64,000 nucleotides of DNA from Paracoccaceae bacterium (GTDB lineage: Bacteria > Pseudomonadota > Alphaproteobacteria > Rhodobacterales > Rhodobacteraceae), in the NCBI GenBank assembly GCA_006226775.1, contig SBGD01000011.1, positions 62,001 through 126,000 on the forward strand. Reading direction: 5' to 3'. Each line of letters starts with the position of its first letter. Within the stretch, counting starts at the first letter, position 1. The translations under genes and the position numbers were made by a program. The notes beneath the pieces are model-generated. The model was not told the DNA's origin. It saw nothing but the letters and a program-made list of their open reading frames with translations, and did not search any database. Of the stretch, positions 35,400-44,314 are shown one piece after another.

Positions 35400-37723
35400 C
35401 AGCTTTCCATGTCCAGCGCCAGCGCATAGGCCGCGCGCTCGGTCCCGGTCAGTTGCAGGGCAATCGCCTGTTCGTAGAGCTCGCGAAACTCGGGCATCGC
35501 CTGCAATTCGCGGGCCTTGGCCCGGTGCCACTCGAGCGCCTTTCCGTGCCAGTCGCGCAGCACCGGATCGGCGAGCAAACGCTCGTATTCGGCGCGCACC
35601 CGGGGGATGTTGCGCTTGATGGTGATGTCGCGCGTGTCGTTCCAGTCCATGCGGATCCAGTAGTTCAGCCCGATCGTCCGGTCGACATGCAGCGCGCGGC
35701 CGCGTTGGCGCTTGATCAGGAAGCTTTCCGCCGAGCGCAGGGCGTAATGGTTGAGTTGCAGCAGGTCATAGCCGATCGAGGCCTGCGAATTGCGCCAGCC
35801 GTTCTTCTTGACCGCGTCGCCCATCGGCTGGCCCGAGCCGTTGACCCAGTGCACCCGGTCGGCCATCTCCGGCGCCAGCTTGTTGGGCCGGTGGCACGAG
35901 AGCTTCGCATAGGCGCCGATATTGCGCACCATGGTCTTGAAGCCCCAGGCGGTATGCGGCTTGGGGCAGAATTTCGGCGCGCAGGCGTCGAATTGCGCGA
36001 TCACGAAGCGGTCTTCCAGCCGCGTCACCCCGTTGTGGCCGAACATCCGCCAGGTCATGGCGACATTGGTGGCCTCGGGCACGCGGCCCAGGAAATCGGG
36101 CAGCGTGCCATTGCCGCAGCGCACGTTCATGAACTCGTCGACGTCGATGTGGATGATCCACTCGGCCTGTTGCAGCACCGGCTCATCCAGCGACTGGTTC
36201 AGCGCGTGCTGCTGCGGGCTCTTGCCTTTCCAGCCCTCGTTGCTGCGGTGGTGCAGATGGCCAAGCGCCTGAAGACGCTGGAGGATCTCGTCGGTGCCAT
36301 CCTCGCAGCCATTGGTATAGATCAGGAAATTGTCGACCCCGATGGCGCGGTGATAGGCGACCCATTCAAGGATATAGGGTGCTTCGTTCTTCATGCAGCC
36401 GACGATGACATTGCCGGTCGAGCCCGGGGGCAGCACCCGCGGCGGCATCGGCACATAGGCGGCGGCAAGCTCTTCCTCGTTGACCCGGCCCAGCCGGTTG
36501 TGCGGCGCAAAGGGCCCGTCCTTGAGTTGCGCGAACTTCTGGATCGCAAGCTGCGGCATCACCCGGGCGGCCTCATGCGATAGGCCGGTCACATCCGCGG
36601 GTGCTGCCTGCTCTGCCGCGCGCACCTCGCGCGTGGCACGGTCGATCCGGGGCAGGGCGGCCAGAAGGTATTGCGAGGCGCGAAAGCCCTGGCGCGTCGG
36701 CGCCTCCTGCCAGTCCGGGCGGGGCGCATCGGCGGTCAGCACCAGTGCGAGGTCGGGAAATTCCTCGGCCAGCGCCGCCAGGTCGTCGGAAAAGCGCGCG
36801 GCAATCGGCGCCAGCGCGCCGGGCGCGATCGGCGCGCCGGTGATCCGCAAGTCGCCCACCAGCCGTTTCCACAACTGGCGCGGCACCTCATGCTCGCCCC
36901 GGGCCAGCAGCCGGGTCAGCAGGTCGTTGAACTGCCGCCCCCGCGCCAGCCATTCGCCCGAGGGCGCGCGGGGCAGGCGCGCAGGCTCATGCCGGCCGAT
37001 CTGCTCGGCCAGGCCGAACAGGGTGCGGAGGATCCCGGTCACATCCTCGCGCGCCAGCGCCGGTCGGTCGAGCGGGTGAAACCGGAAGCTCCCGGCGCCG
37101 AAAACCTCCTCCCAAAGCGCGCGCCAGCGCCGGAAATCCAGCCAGGCGGGCGCCATCTGCACCTCGGGGAAAATACCCCGCGCGCCGGCGCTTTCGGGCC
37201 GCGTGTCCAGCGCCGCCGCCCACCAGTCATCGCGCGCGGCGAGCCGCAATTCCATCTCCAGCGGGCGCGTCCGGCCCTCGAGCACCTGCGCGCCATAGCT
37301 TTCGACCAGCAGCCGCGCCGGGCATTCGACCTGGGCAATCACCTCGATCCGCTCCGAAATGGGGCGCAGCATGGCGTGCAGCCGTTCCAGTTCCGAGCGC
37401 GTGACCAGCCCCGAACCCAGCTGATGCGCCGAGAGGATCAGGTGATCGGCGCTCTGGGTCTCGACCTCCTTGTGCAGCGCCGCCGTGACCTCCTGGCGCA
37501 GCGCGTCCTGCCGGGCGGCATCGGCAAAGCCGCGCCCGTGGCGCAGCGCATCCACCGCTTCCGGGTCGCTGGCGGCCATGAACAGCCGGGTGTGGTTCTT
37601 CGCCCCGGGCGAGCGGGCAAAGAGCACGCCCTGGCGCAGCATCGCCGCGCGCTTGGCATGCAGCACCTCCTGCAGCCGCGTGGTGGCCCAGGTGTCCGGT
37701 CCGATATGCAGGCTGATCCTCAT
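35399..37723 (-). CDS. Two-domain protein: sulfotransferase-like N half, family 2 glycosyltransferase C half
   Basis: 774 residues. The first part begins MRISLHIGPDTWATTRLQE, resembling the 5'-phosphosulfate-binding entry of sulfotransferase-like proteins although the usual Gly-Thr-Thr is altered to Ala-Thr-Thr; activity is therefore doubtful. From about residue 437 a GT-A glycosyltransferase domain follows (VGCMKNEAPYILEW, NGCEDGTDEIL, DVDEF at 527-531, LLQLNHYALRSAESF). ATG 37723 overlaps the stop of the sulfotransferase gene, and its own stop overlaps the next start. The fusion suggests that sugar addition and sulfation or a related decoration act on the same glycan. Confidence 0.75.
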   Translation of the reverse strand: MRISLHIGPDTWATTRLQEVLHAKRAAMLRQGVLFARSPGAKNHTRLFMAASDPEAVDALRHGRGFADAARQDALRQEVTAALHKEVETQSADHLILSAHQLGSGLVTRSELERLHAMLRPISERIEVIAQVECPARLLVESYGAQVLEGRTRPLEMELRLAARDDWWAAALDTRPESAGARGIFPEVQMAPAWLDFRRWRALWEEVFGAGSFRFHPLDRPALAREDVTGILRTLFGLAEQIGRHEPARLPRAPSGEWLARGRQFNDLLTRLLARGEHEVPRQLWKRLVGDLRITGAPIAPGALAPIAARFSDDLAALAEEFPDLALVLTADAPRPDWQEAPTRQGFRASQYLLAALPRIDRATREVRAAEQAAPADVTGLSHEAARVMPQLAIQKFAQLKDGPFAPHNRLGRVNEEELAAAYVPMPPRVLPPGSTGNVIVGCMKNEAPYILEWVAYHRAIGVDNFLIYTNGCEDGTDEILQRLQALGHLHHRSNEGWKGKSPQQHALNQSLDEPVLQQAEWIIHIDVDEFMNVRCGNGTLPDFLGRVPEATNVAMTWRMFGHNGVTRLEDRFVIAQFDACAPKFCPKPHTAWGFKTMVRNIGAYAKLSCHRPNKLAPEMADRVHWVNGSGQPMGDAVKKNGWRNSQASIGYDLLQLNHYALRSAESFLIKRQRGRALHVDRTIGLNYWIRMDWNDTRDITIKRNIPRVRAEYERLLADPVLRDWHGKALEWHRAKARELQAMPEFRELYEQAIALQLTGTERAAYALALDMES

Positions 37724-38367
37724 TGCGTCACGCCTTCGCAGCCGGGGTCTTTCACCGGGTTCACATTGCTCTGTCCCCACCAGGGCAGGGGCCGGCCGAG
37801 GAATGCCCCGATCCGCTCGGGCGCCTCGGGGTCGGTGACATCGTATTGCAGAAAGTCCGGCGCGCCGTCAAAGAATCGCGCCAGCGCGTGGTAATGCCCG
37901 GCGATCCAGGTCACGCGCTCGCGCGTCGTCACCCCGTAGCCCGCCGGAAGCCCGGGAATATCCGCCGCCGGAAGCCGCTCGGTCCCGAGGTTGGACCAGC
38001 GCAACATGCTGTCCGACATCGCCTCGGGCGCGCGCCAGGAGGCCAGGAAGCGGATGCCGGGATGGCAGCCACGGATCGCCGCGATCAGCCCGAAATCGAA
38101 CTGCGGCCAGATCGAGCGCGGCGGGCGCAGGGCATTGATCTCGGCAAAACCGTCGAAATCCTCCAGCCCGTCCAGCGGATCGCCGCGCAGGAAATAGCCG
38201 TCGTACATCATTTCGCCGACGAAGCGCCCGTGCAACTCGGCCCGGTCGGTCTGCATCGGGCGGATCCGGTGGTCGGCCACGTGCAGCCCGGCCTTGCGCA
38301 GCGCCCGCGCCAGCGTGGTGGTGCCCGATTTCGGCAGCCCGAGGTTGACGACGCGCAGCCGGCTCAT
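37720..38367 (-). CDS. Sulfotransferase-family protein
   Basis: 215 residues. The N-terminal P-loop-like 5'-phosphosulfate motif is clear: VVNLGLPKSGTTTLARALR. Family members transfer sulfate from PAPS to sugars or other hydroxyls. The length is at the short end, and the 3'-phosphate-binding region is less obvious (FLASWRAPEAMSDSML). It lies between two glycosyltransferase genes with ATGA overlaps on both sides. The likely role is decoration of a surface or exported glycan. Confidence 0.8.
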   Translation of the reverse strand: MSRLRVVNLGLPKSGTTTLARALRKAGLHVADHRIRPMQTDRAELHGRFVGEMMYDGYFLRGDPLDGLEDFDGFAEINALRPPRSIWPQFDFGLIAAIRGCHPGIRFLASWRAPEAMSDSMLRWSNLGTERLPAADIPGLPAGYGVTTRERVTWIAGHYHALARFFDGAPDFLQYDVTDPEAPERIGAFLGRPLPWWGQSNVNPVKDPGCEGVTQ

Positions 38368-39410
38368 GGCATCTCCAGCACCGGGGTTGCGCCCAGTTGG
38401 CCCAGCAGCGCGCCTTCGCCCGGCGGCAAGGGCGCCGCGGCGCGCAGCTGCGCCTGCATCGCGGCGTAATCCTCCTGCGCCAGCAGCGCGTCGCGGCGCG
38501 ACCGGTGCAGCCGCACGCAGTCTTCATGCAGCTCGGCAATCCCCGGCAGCGCCTTCAGCGCCGCGATCTGCGCCTCCAGCCGCGGCAGCATCCGCAGGAT
38601 CGAACGGTCCTCGACCGCGGGATCGTTGCGTTCGCGCCAGTAGGTATCGTCGAAATCGCGGTTCTCGCGGTTGACGTCGCCGCGGTCGTTCTTGACGAGA
38701 TAGCTGTCGAGCGAGCGCAGCGCATAATGGTTGAGCGTCGCAAAGACCCGCGCGCCCTGGGCGGGAAACTTGCGCAGCCGCCGCTTGTTGGCCGCCAGCA
38801 GGAAATTCTCCGGCACCGCGCGCCCCGAGCCATCGGTCCAGCGCGGGCGTTTCCCCTCGGCCAGCCCGGCCCTGAAGAAGGGCCGATGCGCGCCGTAGTA
38901 TTGCAGCGGAAAATCCCTGCGCACCAGGGTCTTGACCTCGATCGCACTCTGGTCGCACCACAGGTCGGGATTGTGGCTGCGGGTGAACTGGCCGATCACC
39001 GGCAGATCGACATAGGTCTCGACCCCGGCATTGGCAAAGAACTGGAAGGTCACCGAGATCGCCTGCGGATCGCCGCAGGCCTCGATCAGCGCCGGGATGG
39101 TATTGTCGCCGACATGGATATTGAGAAACTCGTCCACATCCGCCACCCAGAGCCAGTCCGCGTCGCGCACCACCCCTTGCCGCCGCGCGTCCTTCAGCGC
39201 CTCCATCTGGTAGTTGCGCCCCTGTGCCGGGTTCGGCAGATGCACCGCCAGCCCGTGATCGGCCAGCCGGTCGAGCAGCCGGTCGGTCCCGTCCGAGCAA
39301 TCGTTGGAGTAAAACAGGTGATCGCTCACCCCGATCACCCGGTTGAAGGCGATCCATTCCAGAAGGAAGGGCCCCTCGTTCTTGACGCAGGTCACGGCGG
39401 TCACGCGCAT
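38364..39410 (-). CDS. Family 2 glycosyltransferase-like protein (first of a paralogous set)
   Basis: 348 residues, same length and layout as the protein encoded at 34353-35399: TAVTCVKNEGPFLLEWI, NDCSDGTDRLL, DVDEF (91-95), FATLNHYALRSLDSYL and WRERNDPAVEDRS. First gene of the four-gene operon; the 235 bases upstream hold its promoter region and separate it from the divergent MoxR gene. Cytoplasmic GT-A enzyme by appearance; sugar specificity not readable. Confidence 0.83.
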   Translation of the reverse strand: MRVTAVTCVKNEGPFLLEWIAFNRVIGVSDHLFYSNDCSDGTDRLLDRLADHGLAVHLPNPAQGRNYQMEALKDARRQGVVRDADWLWVADVDEFLNIHVGDNTIPALIEACGDPQAISVTFQFFANAGVETYVDLPVIGQFTRSHNPDLWCDQSAIEVKTLVRRDFPLQYYGAHRPFFRAGLAEGKRPRWTDGSGRAVPENFLLAANKRRLRKFPAQGARVFATLNHYALRSLDSYLVKNDRGDVNRENRDFDDTYWRERNDPAVEDRSILRMLPRLEAQIAALKALPGIAELHEDCVRLHRSRRDALLAQEDYAAMQAQLRAAAPLPPGEGALLGQLGATPVLEMP

Positions 39411-39645
39411 CGGGTCGCGCGCCCCGCCAGGTCTCGTTTCGGTGCCGTCCAGTGCATTGCTGCCCCCGCAAGCCGCAGGTCCTGCCCGCAGGCTACCGCC
39501 TCTTGGTTATCTTTTTGCAAAAGACAAGCATTTTGGCCCCCCGGCGTCAATCGCCGCCCCAGAGCTCCGCGTGCGCCCGGATGCGTTTGTCGCCTTGACC
39601 CCACACACCGACCATGTAGCTCTTGGCCGGTGAGGGAGGAACATC

Positions 39646-40557
39646 ATGACGCAGCACCCGACAAGCATCGACGCGGTCCAGGAGCTTCTGGCCAGACAGG
39701 ATTACGTCTGCGGCCGGGCGCTGGCCACGGTGACCTTCCTGGCCCTGACGCTGGGCAAACCCTTGTTTCTGGAAGGCGAGCCCGGCACCGGCAAGACCGA
39801 GATCGCCAAGGCCATCGCCGCCGCCCTCGGCCGCCGGCTGATCCGGCTGCAATGCTACGAGGGGCTGGATGCCAGCTCCGCGGTCTACGAATGGAACTTC
39901 CCGGCCCAGATGGTGGCGATCCGCACGGCGGAGGCCGACGGCAGCGCCGACCGCGACATGCTGCAGGCCGAGCTGTTCAGCCCCGACTACCTGATCGAGC
40001 GCCCGCTGCTGCAGGCCATGCGCCCGGATGCCAATGGCGCCCCGGTGCTGCTGATCGACGAGCTTGACCGCACCGACGAGCCCTTCGAGGCCTTCCTGCT
40101 CGAGGCGCTGTCGGATTTCCAGGTCACCATCCCGGAACTCGGCACCATCAAGGCGCCCGAGCCGCCGATCGTCATCCTCACCTCCAACCGCACCCGCGAG
40201 GTCCACGACGCTCTGAAACGCCGCTGCCTCTACCACTGGGTCGACTACCCCGATTTCCCCCGCGAGATGGAGATCCTGCAGGCCCGCGTGCCCCAGGCCG
40301 CCGATGCCCTCTCGCGCGAGGTGGTGGCCTTCGTCCAGGCCCTGCGCACCGAGGATCTCTTCAAGCGCCCCGGCGTCGCCGAAACCATCGACTGGGCGAA
40401 ATGCCTGCTGGCCCTCGACGTGGTGGAGCTCTCGCCGCAGACCATCTCCGACACCCTCGGCGCCATCCTGAAATACCAGGACGACATCGCCCGCCTGCAA
40501 GGCTCCGAGGCCAAACGCATCCTCGACGAGGCCCGCGCCTCTCTCGCACCCGCCTGA
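39646..40557 (+). CDS. MoxR-family AAA+ ATPase (CoxD-like)
   Basis: 303 residues. Walker A GEPGTGKTE (44-52), Walker B VLLIDELDR (133-141) and sensor region ILTSNRTREVHDALKRR are intact. MoxR ATPases act with VWA proteins to mature metalloenzymes; CoxD does this for the active site of molybdenum CO dehydrogenase. The next gene encodes the VWA partner, so the pair is complete. coxSLM lies 17 kb away in the same window. ATG 39646 follows GAGGGAGGAAC. Confidence 0.92.
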   Translation: MTQHPTSIDAVQELLARQDYVCGRALATVTFLALTLGKPLFLEGEPGTGKTEIAKAIAAALGRRLIRLQCYEGLDASSAVYEWNFPAQMVAIRTAEADGSADRDMLQAELFSPDYLIERPLLQAMRPDANGAPVLLIDELDRTDEPFEAFLLEALSDFQVTIPELGTIKAPEPPIVILTSNRTREVHDALKRRCLYHWVDYPDFPREMEILQARVPQAADALSREVVAFVQALRTEDLFKRPGVAETIDWAKCLLALDVVELSPQTISDTLGAILKYQDDIARLQGSEAKRILDEARASLAPA

Positions 40558-40575
40558 CAGGGGCCCAAACCCAGT

Positions 40576-40622
40576 CCTTCTCTGGTTCACAAATATCCCG
40601 GGGGTCCGGGGGCAGCGCCCCC
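40576..40622. repeat. Intergenic repeat R2, copy 1
   Basis: CCTTCTCTGGTTCACAAAT, then ATCCCGGGG and a GGGGGC-AGC-GCCCCC hairpin, between the MoxR and VWA genes. An inverted copy of the first part is at 54693-54722. Confidence 0.65.
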
Positions 40623-40634
40623 GAAAATCGCACC

Positions 40635-41894
40635 ATGCCAGACTACGCCCCGCTCGATCTGCCCGATACCCCGCGCCTGAGCGAGAACATCACCCATTTC
40701 GCCCGCGCCCTGCGCAAGGCCGGCCTGCCGATCGGCCCGGGCCGGGTGATCGAGGCGATCCGCGCGGTCGAAGCGGTGGGCTTCACCGAGAAACAGGATT
40801 TCTACTGGACGCTGCACGCGGTCTTCGTCAACAAGCCCGAACAGCGCAGCACCTTTGCCCAGATCTTCCGCCTCTACTGGCGCGATCCGCGCTACATGGA
40901 ACACATGATGTCGCTCATGCTGCCCGCGATCCGCGGCGTGCAGGAAGAGCGCTCCGCCAGGCCCGCCGAGAAACGCGCCGCCGAGGCGCTGCTCGACGGC
41001 GCCGAGCTTCCCCAGCCCGACAAGGACCCGCAAGGGGCCGAGGAGGGCACCGAGATCGAGGTCGATGCCTCGATGACCATGAGCGCGGAAGAAAAGCTCC
41101 GCAGCCTCGATTTCGAGCAGATGAGCACCGAGGAAATGGCCCGCGCCCGGCGGATGCTCGCCCGGCTCTCCCTGCCGGTGCCGCCGATCACGTCGCGCCG
41201 CACCCGGTCGAGCCACCTGGGCCACGCCTATGACTTCCGCAAGACCCTGCGCCTGTCCATGCGCCGCGGCGGGCAGTTGCGCGAACTGGCGCTGAAAGAG
41301 CGGCGCATCCGCTGGCCCAACCTCGTGGTGCTCTGCGACATTTCCGGCTCGATGAGCACCTATTCCCGCACCGTGCTGCATTTCCTGCACGCGGTGGCCA
41401 ATGAAAAGGGCGCGGGCTGGGCCAAGGTGCATGCCTTCACCTTCGGCACGCGGCTCACCAATATCACCCGCCACCTCGCCACCCGCGACGTCGATGCAGC
41501 ACTCGCCGCCGCCGGCGCCCAGGCGCAGGACTGGGAAGGCGGCACAAGGATCGGCGACAGCCTGCATGCCTTCAACCGCGACTGGTCGCGCCGGGTGATG
41601 GGGCAGGGGGCGGTGGTGCTCCTGATCACCGACGGGCTCGACCGGGGCGATCCCGACGCTCTGGAACGCGAGATCGAGCGGCTGCACCTGTCCTCGCGCC
41701 ACCTTCTGTGGATCAACCCGCTCTTGCGCTGGGACGGGTTCGCCGCCAAGGCCACCGGCATCCGCACCATGCTGCCCCATGTCGACACCTTCCGCGCCGG
41801 GCACAGCATCGAAAGCCTGGAAGCCCTGGCCGAGGCGATCTCGAAACCCGGCGATCCCGGTGAAAAGACCCGCCTGCTGGCCGCGCTGAGCTGA
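40635..41894 (+). CDS. VWA-domain protein, CoxE family
   Basis: 419 residues. The MIDAS metal site is DxSxS at Asp235-Ser237-Ser239 (VVLCDISGSMSTYS), with a later Thr in GGTRIGDSL and ITDGLDRGDPD. The N-terminal half is the helical CoxE part (MSAEEKLRSLDFEQMS). Works with the preceding MoxR ATPase as a chaperone for metal-cofactor insertion. Intergenic repeat R2 lies between the two genes. The stop is immediately followed by a paired palindrome facing the convergent Lrp gene. Confidence 0.9.
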   Translation: MPDYAPLDLPDTPRLSENITHFARALRKAGLPIGPGRVIEAIRAVEAVGFTEKQDFYWTLHAVFVNKPEQRSTFAQIFRLYWRDPRYMEHMMSLMLPAIRGVQEERSARPAEKRAAEALLDGAELPQPDKDPQGAEEGTEIEVDASMTMSAEEKLRSLDFEQMSTEEMARARRMLARLSLPVPPITSRRTRSSHLGHAYDFRKTLRLSMRRGGQLRELALKERRIRWPNLVVLCDISGSMSTYSRTVLHFLHAVANEKGAGWAKVHAFTFGTRLTNITRHLATRDVDAALAAAGAQAQDWEGGTRIGDSLHAFNRDWSRRVMGQGAVVLLITDGLDRGDPDALEREIERLHLSSRHLLWINPLLRWDGFAAKATGIRTMLPHVDTFRAGHSIESLEALAEAISKPGDPGEKTRLLAALS

Positions 41895-41936
41895 CCGATC
41901 TGTCAACAGATCGGTCCCGATCCATTGATGGATCGG
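41893..41936. repeat. Paired palindrome, copy 2 (probable bidirectional terminator)
   Basis: Hairpin 41893-41916 (arm GACCGATCTGT, loop CA) and hairpin 41917-41936 (arm CCGATCCAT, loop TG). It overlaps the VWA stop codon and ends seven bases before the stop of the convergent Lrp gene, so it fills the whole gap between two gene ends. Confidence 0.85.
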
Positions 41937-41943
41937 CCCCCTC

Positions 41944-42402
41944 TCACAGCGCCAGCGCGGTGGTCGACTTGATCTCCTCCATCGACAAGAGCGCCGTGAC
42001 ATTATGCACCTTCACCTCGGAGATCAGCGCCTGGTAGAAGGTGTCATAGGCCCGGGCATTGGCCACCCGGACCTTCAAGATATAGTCGATATCGCCTGCC
42101 AGTCGATGCGCCTCCTGCACCTCGGGGCGCGATTTCAGCGCTTTGAGAAAGGCCTTCTGCCAGGTCGCATCATGCTCCGAAGTGCGGATCAGCACGAAGA
42201 AACAGGCCTCGAACCCCAGCTTCTCGGCATCCAGATGCACGGTCTGCGCGCCGATGATTCCCGCCTCGCGCATCTTGCGGATCCGGTTCCACACCGGGGT
42301 CTTGGACGAGCCCACCGCCTTGGCGATCTCGTCCAGTGACCGGCCTGCGTCCTCCTGCAAGGCCTTGAGGATTTTCCGATCCGTCTCGTCGATACGCGCC
42401 AT
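41944..42402 (-). CDS. Lrp/AsnC-family transcriptional regulator
   Basis: 152 residues: N-terminal helix-turn-helix (DETDRKILKALQEDAGRS, then IAKAVGSSKTPVWNRI) and a C-terminal RAM ligand domain (GDIDYILKVRVANARAYD). It is divergent from cysG across 139 bases, so it probably controls the sulfate assimilation operon in response to an amino acid such as cysteine or methionine; that link is inferred. ATG 42402 is chosen over an upstream in-frame ATG at 42441 because GGAAAGG lies ahead and homology starts here. Confidence 0.92.
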   Translation of the reverse strand: MARIDETDRKILKALQEDAGRSLDEIAKAVGSSKTPVWNRIRKMREAGIIGAQTVHLDAEKLGFEACFFVLIRTSEHDATWQKAFLKALKSRPEVQEAHRLAGDIDYILKVRVANARAYDTFYQALISEVKVHNVTALLSMEEIKSTTALAL

Positions 42403-42450
42403 CGTTCGGCCTTTCCCGGAAATGCGAAACATCCGTTTCATTCAGCGCCA

Positions 42451-42480
42451 ATCCTAGAACGGACATCCTTATTGCCGCAA
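42451..42480 (-). promoter_or_regulatory. Candidate promoter of the Lrp gene
   Basis: On the minus strand TTGCGG (42480-42475), an 18-base spacer, then TAGGAT (42456-42451), 49 bases before the Lrp start. On the plus strand TATAAA at 42510-42515 could be the -10 of cysG but lacks a good -35. Confidence 0.3.
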
Positions 42481-42541
42481 GCATCTAGCGTCAAACCGGG
42501 AAAATTTCCTATAAACCGGGCAAGTGACCCTGGAGCCCGCC

Positions 42542-43945
42542 ATGCAGCATTTCCCGATCTTCCTGAGCCTGTCCGGTGAGCGCGTCGTCGTTGCCGGCGG
42601 TGGCGCGGCCGCGCTGGCCAAGCTGCGCCTGCTGATGAAGACCGAGGCCCGCCTCGTGGTCCATGCGCCCGATCCTGCCCCCGAGATCGAGACCTGGGCC
42701 CGCGATGCCCGCCTGACGCTCTACCGCCGCGCGCTGGTCGCGGGCGACGTCGCCGGCGCGCGGCTGGTCTATGCGGCCTCCGAGGACGCCGCTGAGGATG
42801 CCCGCGTCTCTGCCATCGCCCGGGCCGAGGGCGCGCTGGTCAATATCGTCGACAACCTCGCCGACAGCCAGTTCCTCACCCCCGCCATCGTCGACCGCGA
42901 CCCGGTGACAATCGCCATCGGTACCGAGGGCGCCGCCCCGGTGCTGGCCCGCGCGCTCAAGGCCGAGTTGGAAGCCCGCCTGCCGGTGCGTCTCGGGCCG
43001 CTGGCGCGCATCGGCAAGGCCTTCCGCAAGGTGGCCGAAGCCCTGCCCATGGGCCGCGCGCGCCGCGATTTCTGGCAGGCCTATTACTTCGGCACCGGCC
43101 CACGCGCCTTTGACGCGGGCGGCGAGGAGGGCACCCGCGACGCGCTCGACGCGCTGCTCAACGCCCATCTTGCGCGCGCGCAGCGCCCGGGCAGCGTGGC
43201 CTTTGTCGGCGCCGGTCCCGGCGATCCGGAGCTTCTGACGCTCAAGGCCCGCCGCGCGCTGGACGCGGCCGACGTGGTGATCCACGACCGCCTCATCAGC
43301 CCCGAGATCCTCGAGCTTGCGCGCCGCGAAGCCACCCTGATCGACATGGGCAAGCAGGGCTTCGGCCCCTCCGCCGCGCAATCCGACATCAACGCCCTGC
43401 TGGTCGAACACGCGACGACAGGCGCCCAGGTCGTGCGGCTGAAATCCGGCGACAGCACCGTCTTCGGCCGGCTGGACGAGGAGATCGAGGCGGTGGAAGC
43501 CGCCGGCATCGCCTGGCATATCGTGCCCGGCATCACCTCGGCCTCTGCCGCCGTCGCCGCCATTGGCCAGAGCCTGACTCGCCGGGGCCGCAATGCCTCG
43601 GTCCGCTTCCTGACCGGCCATGACACCCGGGGCTTTGCCGATCACGACTGGCGCAGCCTGGCGCGCCCGGGCGAGGTGGCGGCGATCTACATGGGCAAGA
43701 CCTCGGCGCGGTTCTTCCAGGGCCGCCTGCTGATGCACGGCGCCGATCCGGCGACCCCGGTGACGCTGGTGGAAAACGCCTCGCGCGCCGACCAGCGCAT
43801 CCTCGCGACCACGCTGGCCGATCTGCCCGGCGCGCTTACCGACGCCGCGCTGACCGGCCCGGCGCTGACCCTCTTTGGCCTTGCCCCGCGCGCGGCGGCC
43901 CATCTCATCCGCCACGACCATGACCTGATACAGGAGCTTGCCTGA
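42542..43945 (+). CDS. cysG: Siroheme synthase (trifunctional CysG)
   Basis: 467 residues, the full-length fusion. The N-terminal part (VVVAGGGAAALAKLRLL, about 15-31) is the precorrin-2 dehydrogenase/ferrochelatase; the C-terminal part from about residue 214 (FVGAGPGDPELLTLKARRAL) is the SAM-dependent uroporphyrinogen III methyltransferase, with VVRLKSGDSTVFGR and VPGITSASAA. It makes siroheme for the sulfite reductase encoded two genes later. GGAGCCCGCC precedes ATG 42542. Its stop overlaps the DUF2849 start. Confidence 0.95.
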   Translation: MQHFPIFLSLSGERVVVAGGGAAALAKLRLLMKTEARLVVHAPDPAPEIETWARDARLTLYRRALVAGDVAGARLVYAASEDAAEDARVSAIARAEGALVNIVDNLADSQFLTPAIVDRDPVTIAIGTEGAAPVLARALKAELEARLPVRLGPLARIGKAFRKVAEALPMGRARRDFWQAYYFGTGPRAFDAGGEEGTRDALDALLNAHLARAQRPGSVAFVGAGPGDPELLTLKARRALDAADVVIHDRLISPEILELARREATLIDMGKQGFGPSAAQSDINALLVEHATTGAQVVRLKSGDSTVFGRLDEEIEAVEAAGIAWHIVPGITSASAAVAAIGQSLTRRGRNASVRFLTGHDTRGFADHDWRSLARPGEVAAIYMGKTSARFFQGRLLMHGADPATPVTLVENASRADQRILATTLADLPGALTDAALTGPALTLFGLAPRAAAHLIRHDHDLIQELA

Positions 43946-44244
43946 TGCCCCGTCAATTCACCCCGAAAGTGGTCACCGCCAATGCTCTGCTCGAAGGCGA
44001 CGTGATCTACCTGACCGCCGATGACCGCTGGTCGCGCGATCTGGCCGAAGCCGAGGTGCTGACCGACGAGGCGGTGGCCGACCTGCGCCTGCTCGATGCC
44101 TCGTCGCGCCACGCCGAGGCGGTCGGCGCCTACCTGGCCGATGTCAGGCTCAAGGCCGGCGTCCCGCAACCCACCCATTTCCGCGAGGAGTTCCGCCGCA
44201 CCGGACCCTCGAATTATTTCCACGGCAAACAGGCGGCGCGCTGA
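43945..44244 (+). CDS. DUF2849-family protein
   Basis: 99 residues, soluble. Conserved elements are VTANALLEGDVIYLTADDRWS and the C-terminal FREEFRRTGPSNYFH. The family is almost always found between cysG and cysI in alphaproteobacteria, so a helper role in sulfite reduction is likely, but no activity is known. ATG 43945 overlaps the cysG stop by one base. The stop TGA is directly followed by paired palindrome copy 3. Confidence 0.9.
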   Translation: MPRQFTPKVVTANALLEGDVIYLTADDRWSRDLAEAEVLTDEAVADLRLLDASSRHAEAVGAYLADVRLKAGVPQPTHFREEFRRTGPSNYFHGKQAAR

Positions 44245-44285
44245 AAATCCGTCAACGGATTTTGCAAATTCCATTGATGGAATTT
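44244..44285. repeat. Paired palindrome, copy 3
   Basis: Hairpin 44244-44263 (arm AAAATCCGT, loop CA) and hairpin 44266-44285 (arm AAATTCCAT, loop TG), between the DUF2849 gene and cysI, which are co-directional. Here it cannot simply end the operon, so attenuation or mRNA processing is possible. Confidence 0.85.
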
Positions 44286-44314
44286 CGCGCCCGCCCCAAC
44301 GCGAGGGATACCAG

